This document shows positions 36,381 to 45,473 of a stretch of DNA of 64,000 nt, in pieces. The translations under genes were made by a program, and so were the position numbers. The notes beneath the pieces were generated by a model, which had not been told where the DNA came from, searched no databases, and worked only from the letters and a program-made list of their open reading frames with translations. The stretch covers positions 30,688,055-30,752,054 of the forward strand of contig NC_057762.1 in NCBI RefSeq assembly GCF_010389155.1, read 5' to 3'. The stretch is from Erigeron canadensis (Eukaryota; Streptophyta; Magnoliopsida; Asterales; Asteraceae). How positions within the stretch are numbered: position 1 is the first letter of the stretch; each line of letters begins with the position of its first letter.

Positions 36381-36869
36381 ATGCCATTCGGAAGAAGTCT
36401 TCTACAGAGGGAAAGCCTGTTACGAGTAAGTGGAGAGGAAAGATCTCCAGAGATTCTTATCTCATTCCATTCCAGTGGCTCAACCAGTAACCAATGGCGA
36501 AAACTAAAAAATCCATGGTTTCCCGGTAGAACCCTATTTCGCCCAAGTTGTTTCAGAACCGGAAAAAAGAAGCAGTTTTTCGCGCAGCTTGCGCATAGTG
36601 CAGGTCCCACTTGTATATTGTATTTGGCCGAAGAAGCATCGGACAGGTTGGAGTTCTTACCTTCTTGGGATTCCATGGACCAAGATCTGCTTTTATTATA
36701 TGGGCAATACCGATCTACTTTAGTAGATCATATGGATGTAGAAAAAGCTTCTCATTTTGATGAATTGGAAACATCTCTTTTCCATTTCTATTTACCCAGT
36801 TCATATCTTTGTTTCGTGTGTTCCCCGAAGGAATTCGATCTCTTCAATCTCGGGATACCACCTAAATAA
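36381..36869 (+). CDS. rpl10: Mitochondrial ribosomal protein L10 (in NUMT)
   Basis: An uninterrupted frame of 162 residues from the ATG at 36381. The beginning 'MPFGRSLLQRESLLRVSGEE' and the block 'SSYLCFVCSPKEFDLF' are recalled features of angiosperm mitochondrial rpl10 (formerly known as an unnamed conserved ORF of about 160 codons). In mitochondria it encodes a protein of the large ribosomal subunit stalk base. Here it sits in a nuclear insert, 306 bases from ccmB in convergent orientation. No presequence or nuclear promoter is evident, so expression is not expected. The open frame suggests a recent transfer. Confidence 0.8.
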   Translation: MPFGRSLLQRESLLRVSGEERSPEILISFHSSGSTSNQWRKLKNPWFPGRTLFRPSCFRTGKKKQFFAQLAHSAGPTCILYLAEEASDRLEFLPSWDSMDQDLLLLYGQYRSTLVDHMDVEKASHFDELETSLFHFYLPSSYLCFVCSPKEFDLFNLGIPPK

Positions 36870-37175
36870 CTATAACTGTGGCCAGAGAGTCAAATAGGTC
36901 GGGAAGAAAGAGTCTGAGGTTGCGTTGGACGACATACATCTTGGTTGGTCCCACCACCACTGGGGATTGGACATATATATAATCTTTCTTCTAAAAAAGT
37001 CTTATATTATATATATTATATATTCTTATTTATTTAAATAGCTGCAAGACCACAAAACGGGGTGAAAAAAACCGAAAGCCCTTCTTTTAAGTTCCTCCCA
37101 GATACATGGCTTACATACCCGGCTCAACATTCTTGGAAAACAATCGAATCGAGGGTCCGGAGGAGAATTGGCCAT

Positions 37176-37796
37176 TCAATCTTGTGAACTAATCGAGACC
37201 GAAATTGGAGAAAGAGATACGAACAGAAAGGAATAACCAATCGATGAAAGAACATGAAACCATTCTGTTTCAATAGAGGTACGAGAAAGGGTTGGGGGCA
37301 ATGAAGTAGGTGAAGTGGTTGGATTTTGCGAGCTGTTCCCACCACTGCTGGATGTGATTCCAAGAGTCGAACGAGAATGAATACCACATAGAAAAGTCAA
37401 GACCAGGCTCCCTAATGGAATGTTTAACCGATCCATTCCGGATCGACCGAATTGGTACGGAAGTTGTAACATGGGAAAACCACGGAAAACACGACTTATT
37501 TGAATAACCCGGTGACCTACCAATTGTAGAAGTAGGATTTTTGGCAAGCAATAAGCACTTAAATAATACAATTCAAGTGTACCATCTTCTTTCTCATTTC
37601 GAGGAAAAGGTGCGGAAGGAAAAGGAAACAACGGAGGGATCCGAATCGGACCTAAATGGGAATGACATAAAAAGTCTTTTTCAAAACCTAGCATTAAGGG
37701 CGTTACGACGATATATGAGAGGAATGGAGAAAAACTCGTGATTGGTGTGGAGGGGAAGGTCTGTTTATAATATAGTTCAAGAAAGAGTCGTCTCAT
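37176..37796 (-). CDS. ccmB: Mitochondrial cytochrome c maturation protein CcmB, unedited form (in NUMT)
   Basis: An uninterrupted frame of 206 residues, the usual length of plant CcmB, starting 'MRRLFLELYYKQTFPS' and containing 'EKEDGTLELYYLSAYCLPKI' and 'LVGHRVIQISRVF'. CcmB is the membrane subunit of the CcmAB ABC complex that, with CcmC, loads haem onto CcmE in cytochrome c biogenesis. Many Pro and Ser codons stand where the mature plant protein has Leu or Phe (for example 'GPIRIPPLFPFPS'). That is the genomic state before C-to-U editing, so the insert came from mitochondrial DNA, not from edited RNA. In the nucleus the unedited frame would give a defective protein. Confidence 0.93.
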   Translation of the reverse strand: MRRLFLELYYKQTFPSTPITSFSPFLSYIVVTPLMLGFEKDFLCHSHLGPIRIPPLFPFPSAPFPRNEKEDGTLELYYLSAYCLPKILLLQLVGHRVIQISRVFRGFPMLQLPYQFGRSGMDRLNIPLGSLVLTFLCGIHSRSTLGITSSSGGNSSQNPTTSPTSLPPTLSRTSIETEWFHVLSSIGYSFLFVSLSPISVSISSQD

Positions 37797-40558
37797 TTCC
37801 TTACTTCTTCGTTCTTTCTAATTCATTCACTTCAAGACTGGTTCTGAACGCCGCGTAACATCATCTTCAACCAACCTCCATCGTAGCGGTGCGACCACTA
37901 ATTGCTTATACACTAAACAGCTGCTTATATACACTTATTAAAAGACTGACTTTTATTCATATTCAATTCATTAGGCCAGCGTGAAACTAAGAAAGATAGA
38001 TGTGCCTAAGGCGTAAGCAAACTGTGCACGCTAAGAGAAGAGGAGAGATGTTCGCAATGACTACCACAAGAAAGCCGCCCCCTATCTCTAAAAGGGCCCG
38101 TCACTTCGTTCGTACCTTCTTGGCTTAGGCTTGCAATTTCACTTACTTTATGGCCTTGCCGCCTTTTTCTAGCAGAAGCTAAGCGCTTTAAAGCGCGCTA
38201 AGAAAGGTTGCTTCTGTCGGCCTTTATGTGCAACAGTCCACCAGTAGCGGAAGATAGGGTTACCGTACATACAAGAGTCTTCCAGTTCTTACGGAAGCTC
38301 TTTCTTACCAGTCAAGTAGTACAACAGCTGTATCTTATCTTATAGCCCGGCACGGCGGGTCGCCTTTTTAATTCAGTAGATAGAAGAAAGTATTAGATAA
38401 GGAGTAGGTGCGTGAGTCCTCGCTGACCTGAGCGATTTCGATCACCTAGCGGGCCTTTTATTTCGTAGGTAACATCGCCAAAGCGTATCATCAGATTTGA
38501 CTACGAAGGAAGGAACTCGACAGAAGATCGGTCTGCAAGAAAGGCCTACTTATCCACGGGTTCATTGACAAAACCGCCGTAGGAATGGAGACCTTTCAAT
38601 AGAGCGGAGACGAACGAGAAAGAGGCCCTACTCACTACAAAGGAATACACCACAAGATCGAACTGCATTCATGCCTCTCCCGCATCAAGTTGACCGCCAG
38701 ACTGGAGCTTCGTAACATGTTGACGAAGACTTCCGAACTGAGGGTTCGGTCAGTACAAGAGACTACTTTGTCTCCTCGGAAGAAGAATAGCCCCGCTCTC
38801 TAGCCGACTGATCCCGTTGATCAAACTGGGAGGGAACGTGTCACATTAGAGGTGAACGATCAGAGGTGTCCTCTAATCACTACGATGAGCTGGTCCCTCT
38901 TTTAGTAGACTCAGCTATGAATATTCATTCAAAAATGAATGCCGGGCTCTTTCTTTCACAGCTAACCCCATTTTCTTAATGCCGAGACTTTCTCTTTCGT
39001 CGAGCCCCGAGCTTGTAGTCCTCCTTTGAGTTTGGGTTCAATTGGATGAATCTGTCAAGTCAAGGTCAACGTACGTAGCAGCAAGGATGGTGCATCGCCT
39101 ATTTCTCGTTCTCGCTCGGGAGCCAAAACGAACACGCCTGCTACCTACTGTACTGGACCTTCGACCAGGCATTCTACCTTTGTCGAATCGGAACCAATAC
39201 CACTGCATTGCGCTCGAACAGTTGAGCGGCCGCCGGCCCTTCCGTGCACAGATATAGATTCATTCTTCGTACCTGGTCCAGCCTCACAACCCTTCGCGGG
39301 TTGGTAAGAAGTTAGTCTTGTTTGGTAAGACGGAATTTGACAAAGAAAAGAGAGTGCTCGCCCCGGCCAACAAAGACCGTAATTACATAGATAACTGCTC
39401 CTCCCTGTATTATTCAACTCATCTGTCCACTTATATTGTCCAAAGCAGAAGGAATTTTTCAATCCTTTGTTTCGAAGGCCAGTCTCTAGACTGGAAAAGA
39501 TTCAATCCACTTGTTGGCCTGCTTCTATGTCCTGTAGCTTCTAAGGCATTAGCTTCAAAGGGGCTTGTTGGCCCCCTTCTTAGCTCTTGATGTCTGCTTT
39601 AAGCTTCGTCGAACAAGGCCCGTAGCTTACAACATCTTATGAGAAGGGCCTGTAGCTCGATACAATTTAAGGCCAGTTGCGTACTTGCTAGAGACGGATT
39701 CCGCCATTCCCTGAAACATCAGGGCCCAGCTTGAAAAAGATTTGGATGTGGATGATAGAGAGCATATTTTTTATATATCCCCAAAATGAGAGCTATTAGA
39801 TGAGAAGAGACTTCGCGCCATGGAACATGCCCAGGTCTACCAAAAAAGGGGCTTTCAAGTGAATTCCAAAATAAGGTAATATAGAGAAAGGTCAACATAG
39901 GAGATAAAGTCTTGAAAAAGATTCTTTCCGGACGTGAGCCTCACCCAAGAGGGAAACTCCATTTTGTGCTCGATCTCTTCTGTCATGCATCATGGCTGGG
40001 TGAGTTGTCCCATTGCGAATGAACCTCCGTGCTTCCAATCTGGTCATGCACTTCTTTAAGATGTGGAACCTGGGAGCTTTCCTCTTATAAGGCTAAATCT
40101 TTCGTAGGGGTAAGGATGGTGCCGAGGTCTTAATAGAAAGCGGTTGATAGTCCCGTCTGCTAGGCTTTTCCGAACTTCCCTTCGCCTTTCTATCTCTTAG
40201 TTAAGGGGGTTTCAGAGAATCATCCGAACAAGATATGGTTGTCAAATGGGGGAAGAAGAACGAGAGGCGTCCCTAAGCTTTCCGGCTCACTAGTAGGTGA
40301 CGAGGGGATTCAAAAAAAAGGGCTCATTTCACCTGCCCATGCATTCGTTCGGATCCATTCTTCCTTCTTTACCTTTTCAACCCACCCTTACTAGCTAATA
40401 GGGCTTACTAAAAAAGCGAATTTGCCTCTTCCTGGTAATGAATTAAGCGGCAGCGAGGAGGTCCGGTTCCATAGTTATTTCGTCTGCTTTTGGAACTTAG
40501 ATTCCTAGGGACAAAGAAAGTGACTTCGGACTTTTGAATTCTCAGAACCTCCTTCAAA
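37797..40558. other. Mitochondrial-type spacer in the insert
   Basis: GC-richer, with mitochondrial character and no identified gene. Overlapping open frames around 39,042-39,590 on both strands have no domain I recognise. No tRNA cloverleaf was found by eye. Confidence 0.5.
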
Positions 40559-41242
40559 TTAAAGAACTTGAGAGGGTCTCACAGGCATCTCTCTTCGAGC
40601 GGCAGTGCAAGCTCGGATGGTGTTAGCGCTGGCAGAAAGTCCTGGATTAGTTTGTACCGGTGTAGGTCCCTGAGTGGTGACTTGTCCCCCTTGATGTTGT
40701 GGCATTGGATTAGTATAGATCCCAGTAGCTCCAGTGACATTGGCGAAGGTATGCCTTAACTTCGTTCCAATTGATAAGATTTTCATCTAGATGACATCAC
40801 GCAAAGTATGACACTCTTCGATGGTACGGCCTGCGTATCGGTGAAATGGACAGAACTTTGAATAGTCTAGACCAGGAGGCCAGGGGAGTGGTTTATCTCT
40901 GGGCAGAGAAAGGGTTTTACAGGTCAGAAGCATGGAGAATAGGGTAGGAATGGGTAGGGCTAATGGCGGGTAGTGAGCTCTATTGGGTCCCCAGGGTCGC
41001 TTGGGAGCACCTTGTTGCTGCTGAGGATCATAAATTGGCCGGAGGCGCAACGTTGTTATAAGCGGGTCTGGGCGGAGCTTGCGCTGGGTTTTTCGGTTGC
41101 TGCGATTGGGTAGGAGGTTTTTGAGGTTGTTAAGTGGGGGATGGCCCCGGCCCCCTGGATGGCTTGCTGATTCCGAGTGCTCTGTTGTCTCTGTGCATTT
41201 AGCTGTGCTTGAACCGTGTACTTGGAGCTGGACTCTTCCCAA
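40559..41242 (-). pseudogene. Ty3/gypsy gag relic
   Basis: The minus-strand frame from 41,242 encodes a Pro-rich gag tail: 'PPLALPIPTLFSMLL' followed by 'FCPFHRYAGRTIEECHTL', the C-x-[FY]-H...H/R...EC pattern that closes gypsy gag domains. One in-frame stop lies at 40,787 and the reading continues to 40,559. Together with the pol relic at 31.3-32.0 kb it has minus-strand polarity, but the two are 8.5 kb apart with mitochondrial DNA between. Confidence 0.65.
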
Positions 41243-41990
41243 AGAGACGACGACCTTCTTCCCGTTGCTCTATATAATTGTTCCTCCTGATCACTCCGGC
41301 GAGCCTGTGCTCATCGGCCATCCCTTCGGGTTCTTCAGTTTCTAACACTGCAAACCGAGAGCCTTTATTATTGCTTATTGCCATCATGTTCTCGCTCACC
41401 TCCGTGAATTCCCCTTCTCTGATTTCAATTTATCACTCCGCGTCGTCCCCTTTTCTGACCTATCATCCAAGGTTTTTTGTGAAGGTTTATTTACTACAAC
41501 ATTTTGCTTCTTTTGCTCTGTATCAGTTCTCATAGCATCATTATTGTCCTTCCCTGCACTCGTGTCGGTTTGATTTCAGTCCGTTGTAAACATGACTCGG
41601 ATCTGTGACCGAATTTACCGCATTAAAAAGAAATCAAATGGATAAAGACTCAATTCTCTGAGTTCTTTTCCCTAATCTAATTGAACTTTAGGTACCAAAG
41701 GCTTGTTCAAATTCATTTCAACGCTTATGCAATTTTCCCCTTGTCTTTCTGGCTGTATGTTCGTCGACTCGCACTGTTTTACCCACCTTATTACCAATTC
41801 GAGTAAGAATCCTCCTGCTAAAGTACTCAATTGGAAGTTCAGGGAGGCTCATCCATGATTGGGAATCGGAATGTAGGTACTTGACTGTATGCCCCTACAT
41901 TGATTTCATTGCATTCATTCATTATTTGTTTTATTCTTCGGACTTCTTCCGGTCCGCTTTAAATCATTTCCCTATACTCTCAGTATTCCG
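41243..41990 (-). pseudogene. LINE ORF1 relic (DUF4283-type domain)
   Basis: On the minus strand, about 41,720-41,860 encodes 'SWMSLPELPIEYFSRRILTR' followed by IGNKVGKTVRVDEHT, the W-x-x-LP-x-LPIEY...IG...G...vD..T pattern of the DUF4283 domain in plant LINE ORF1 proteins. Further on, 'NNKGSRFAVLETEE' resembles the linker that follows. Stops and frameshifts break it. It abuts the gypsy gag relic and forms the right end of the insert. Confidence 0.65.
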
Positions 41991-42209
41991 AAGTATTTCC
42001 CAAATTGCTAAAGGAGAACAAGGCAAGAATATATAATACTGGCCGCAACTACCATATTGATGATGTCGTTGGTGTCATCATAGTCACTCGCGCCCCTCTT
42101 CTTTTGAATTAACTGATCATCAGCATAACCGGTTACCTCAACAATCTCGTCGCCATTGACAATTTCGATCATCAGAACCCTCACTCCACCTCCCATCAAC
42201 AGCAGCCAT

Positions 42210-42704
42210 CTTATTTATGCAACAATCGATCACAACTTCTTTACTACAACAATTACTGAAGATTAAAAAAAAAAACAGAAGTTTAGTATACTCCACGCAA
42301 TATATTCAAAAGAATATATCTCATTATTGTTATAGATATTATATATATCAAATACCACATAAGAGATAACAAATGTATATTATGAATAATCGATTTGAGT
42401 ATATATTATATAGAATCGAATTTAATAAGTGGGTTAAAAGAAAACAAAATTAACGTACGTATGATGAAGGTAATAATATTTACAAAAAGATCTATATATG
42501 AATGATTAATAAAGTGCAAATTGGATTAAACGATTTACGGCCAGATATCTTTTCTATATATAAAACTCAAGTCCAATCTTAAAATTTAGCTTAAAAAATG
42601 CTTATTTGGCACATCTAAAATCCTTTCATTCTCTAATTTATGTTTAAATTAATTAATCATGACCTCATAAATAAATATTTAAAAATAACAAACAAACTGA
42701 GTGT
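42210..42704. other. Upstream remnant of D2
   Basis: Collinear with 15,655-15,940 and then with 16,090-16,150 of unit 1. The intervening 150 bases, which hold the block shared with gene C, are absent. The donor-like 'gtaagt' of D1 is 'gtaaat' here. Confidence 0.55.
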
Positions 42705-42950
42705 CAATTCATCAACAAAAACCATCTCGAACGTTTTGATTTTCTTCGGGTTGTTTCATTCTGAAACAATCCATACATGCACAACACGGAATCGTAAATA
42801 ATGGTTAATATGTGTTGGCTTAAGATTTTTAAAATGAACTAATGTGGTCATATTTTTTGTTGTTGAAGAAAAAGTGATAACGAACCTATAATGGACAACA
42901 AACTAAATTAAAAGAAATAATAATAACAATAACATAAAAATTCAATGTTA
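42705..42950 (+). repeat. 246-bp direct repeat, copy 1
   Basis: Begins 'caattcatcaacaaaaacc' and ends 'ttcaatgtta'. It is repeated at 43,315-43,560 with about 7 differences. No coding sense; origin unknown. Confidence 0.9.
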
Positions 42951-43314
42951 GTTTCCACCGAATTGTATGCTAATCATATCATATTTTGTTTGTATACTAG
43001 TGTTCAGGCTCGTCTAATGGACGGGTAGTGTCAAAATATATTAATCAAAACTAAAAAATGGACTTCAAATATATTAAATACATATACCGAAATCAACTTG
43101 AAAATTTGCTAGTTGAATAGCCACTCCATCGGTCAAAATACTCCTAAAATTTCCCGCCTATTCACCATTGATCGAGCCATGTAAATAAAAAGAAAATTAA
43201 CTCTATATAAATATTGATTTCAGTTTACCCTTTTTTTCAAACTTTAGTTAAATAAAAAATTTACAGTTTTTAATATTCTAAAAGTGTAAACTATATAATT
43301 TGAAAAAGACATAC

Positions 43315-43560
43315 CAATTCATCAACAAAGACCATCTCGAACGTTTTGATTTTCTTCGGGTTGTTTCATTCCGAAACAGTCCATACATGCACAACACGGA
43401 GTCGTAAATAATGGTTAATATGTGTTGGCTTAAGATTTTTAAAATGAACTAATGTGGTCATATTTTTTGTTGTTGAAGAAAAAGTCATAACGAACCTATA
43501 ATTGACAACAAACTAAATTAAAAGAAATAATAATAACAATAACATAAGAATTCAATGTTA
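43315..43560 (+). repeat. 246-bp direct repeat, copy 2
   Basis: About 97% identical to copy 1, offset by 610 bases. The sequence between the copies is unique AT-rich DNA. Confidence 0.9.
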
Positions 43561-43659
43561 AATAATAATAATAATGATTAATTATGTGCAAAATATATAT
43601 AAAGGAAAACCCTTTTGTAGTTGATCGTAGTTTTTTTTTTCGTACGTGAATTATATTAT

Positions 43660-43995
43660 AGATTAACAATAAAACCGATAAGTGTAAATTAATTAATTTT
43701 AAATTGAGTGAAATTGTAAATTGGTGATGGAAAATCAAAAAAGTGTAAACTAATTATTTTTAAGTGTAAATTGGTGATGTAAAACCAAAAAGTATAATTA
43801 ATTATTTTTAAATTAGGTTAAAGTGTAAATTGCTGATGAAAAATCAAAAAGTGTAAGTTAATTATTTTAAATTGATAAAAAGTGTAAATTGGTGATGGGG
43901 AACAAAAAAGTATAAATTAATTGCTTTAGATTAGGTTAAAGTGTAAATTGATGATGGAAAAGCAAAAAGTGTAAATTAATTTAGATTAATTAATA
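43660..43995 (+). repeat. Degenerate AT-rich minisatellite, about 60-70 bp unit
   Basis: Repeats of 'gtgtaaattggtgatggaaa' followed by 'tcaaaaagtgtaaattaat' and a TTTTAAATTAGGTTA-type tail, about five imperfect copies. No gene. Confidence 0.75.
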
Positions 43996-44320
43996 ATAAA
44001 AAAATTAGAGAATTAATAAAGATGGAGGATTAGGCTAAAGAAGGGGATTAAGGGTGCCAAGTGTATTCCAACCCCCTATTTTAGTTATATTATAGATAGA
44101 TATTGATTATCAAGATAAGATGATTGTTGTTACATGTAAATTTACAAATCTCCATATAACTAAATCCTAAACTTATTGCATAGAACTAATTAATCAATTT
44201 AAAACAACCGTAACTTACTAAACTTATGTATGTTCAAGACATAATGAGTCTTATTAAATATAATCATTGAGTCTAATCGGTCTATAGTTAAAGTTTATAA
44301 TTTAATAGAGTAATATTTTC

Positions 44321-44645
44321 GGCGAGCCCATTCTTAGGTTTTCTGGTGAGACTGCTGCTGCTGCTGTTGTTTCTACGGCGGTTGTAGTTTTCTGGCGAGC
44401 CCTTTCATGGGTTTTTGGTTGACTACTGCTGTTGTTGCTGCTGCTACTTACGGCGGTTTGTTTTCCGGCGAACCTGTTCTTGGGTTTTCGGTTAGACTGC
44501 TGCTGCTGTTGTTTCTACGGCGGTTGTGGTTTTCCGGCGAGCCCTTTCATAGGTTTTTGGTTAACTACTGCTGCTACTGCTACTTACGGCGGTTTGTTTT
44601 CCGGCGAACCTGTTCTTGGGTTTCCGGTTAGACTGCTGCTGCTTA
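44321..44645 (+). repeat. GC-rich tandem repeat with alternating half-units
   Basis: Two alternating half-units of about 70 bases, one with 'tacggcggttgtggtttt' and one with 'acttacggcggtttgtttt', both with CTGCTGCTG tracts and 'ccggcga'. They make a higher-order period of about 145 bases, roughly 2.3 periods. Open frames across it are products of the repeat. Confidence 0.75.
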
Positions 44646-45473
44646 TACGTATATTTATGTATATTTATGATTTTACATTGTCGTTAATTGCTTGTTTGTG
44701 ATTAGCTTGGTAGTGTAGCGGTAGCGTTGCCAGATTTTTCCTTGGTAGCGTTGCCGAATTTTGTTCCATTAAAGCAATAGGTAGCCGGAAAAAGTAGTTC
44801 TTAGCCGATGATGATATCGTTGAACAGTTTTTTAGGTTGCCAGTTAAATGGGCGATGATTATACAAATGTTCATAAAAATGGGACTCGGATGATCCAAGG
44901 CGTATCTTGGCGGGGTAAACCCTTCGGGTTAGTAGACATGGCGTCTCTGACTTCCGAAATTTCTGACCCCCGAATTCTGAGCCCAAGTTTTATTTTTATA
45001 CAAAAAAACGATCATTTTTTTAGTTTTCCGGCAAGTTCGATCTAATTCCGGTTACCTTTTGGTTTGTTATGAAATTGGCAAGTTTTGGTTGCTACACCAT
45101 GTGTTTTGGCTAATTTTTTGCAACGTCACATGTCTTCTTATTCGTCGAATTTAGTCAAAAGTTGTCAATTTGCCAAAAGATTGACACTACACCCTTGCCC
45201 CTTATAAAAACTCATTTTATTTCATCGTTAATATTGTGGGCGGATTTTTTTTTATTAAAAAAAAACTACACAATTTACTTGCTTACAAGTTACAAGCAAT
45301 ACCAACACTTGTTCACTCAAAAGGCATTAAACTTCAACTTCAAATTTCATTCCAATATTCAGTATATCAAAAGTCGATAGACCGATACAAAAGAGTCTAA
45401 GAATGCAGGCAACCACTATTTCATGTTTCTTCAAAGTTAGCAATAAAATCAGCAAGTAAGACTCCAACTTAAA
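44646..45473. other. Gene-free region downstream of gene C
   Basis: No exon is recognised. Open frames of 60-77 codons on both strands between 44,665 and 45,045 have no domain. Confidence 0.45.

Larger units (their letters stand above)
30714..41996. other. Nuclear insert of mitochondrial DNA (NUMT), about 11.3 kb
   Basis: The insert interrupts D2, and D1 provides the uninterrupted reference. At the left edge 'aaaaccgaat' passes into foreign DNA; at the right edge host sequence resumes at 'tttcccaaattgc'. No target duplication is visible and at most a base or two is lost, as expected of end-joining. Inside are plant mitochondrial rpl10 and ccmB in genomic (unedited) form and GC-richer mitochondrial-type spacer. 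Retroelement relics lie near both ends and may have been part of the mitochondrial genome already. An assembly join is the main alternative. Confidence 0.85.
30657..42209 (-). pseudogene. Small membrane protein D2, pseudogene split by the mitochondrial insert
   Basis: Duplicate of D1. The start ATG is at 42,209. The 5' part occupies 41,997-42,209 and the 3' part 30,657-30,713; the two halves meet exactly where D1 has the continuous 'ccgaattccccaaattgc'. Further damage: an 8-base deletion relative to D1 near 42,168 removes the bases for S-W-Y and shifts the frame, giving a stop within a few codons; a small insertion lies near 42,032; the D1 stop codon is altered; and about 150 upstream bases, including the block shared with D1 and C, are missing. 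Confidence 0.85.
22304..42600. repeat. Segmental duplication, unit 2 (interrupted by the mitochondrial insert)
   Basis: Collinear with 5,515-16,150. It starts at 'catcccgtattggtatata' (22,304), carries gene B and the split pseudogene D2, and ends near 42,600, where 'tttctatatataaaact' matches 16,105. The match is interrupted by a MITE (28,256), a hAT element (29,659) and the mitochondrial insert (30,714-41,996). Confidence 0.85.

Noticed and set aside
36275..36676. 133-codon frame opposite rpl10
   Set aside because: Shadow of the rpl10 frame.
39042..39590. Open frames on both strands in mitochondrial-type DNA
   Set aside because: No recognised mitochondrial gene. Chimaeric ORFs are frequent in plant mitochondrial spacers and none shows a membrane or known gene fragment that I can name.
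32046..40558. Mitochondrial tRNA genes or group II intron domains
   Set aside because: Searched by eye for T-loop 'ggttcgaatcc'-type words and domain V hairpins; none convincing.
42705..43560. LTR retrotransposon with 246-bp LTRs
   Set aside because: No TG...CA termini, primer-binding site or polypurine tract, and only 364 bases between the copies.
43660..43995. CRISPR-like spaced repeats
   Set aside because: The repeats are imperfect, spacers are not unique or of fixed size, and the DNA is plant nuclear; a minisatellite explains it.
44407..44701. Overlapping open frames of 74 and 89 codons rich in Leu and Cys
   Set aside because: Generated by the GC-rich tandem repeat; no start context, intron structure or domain.
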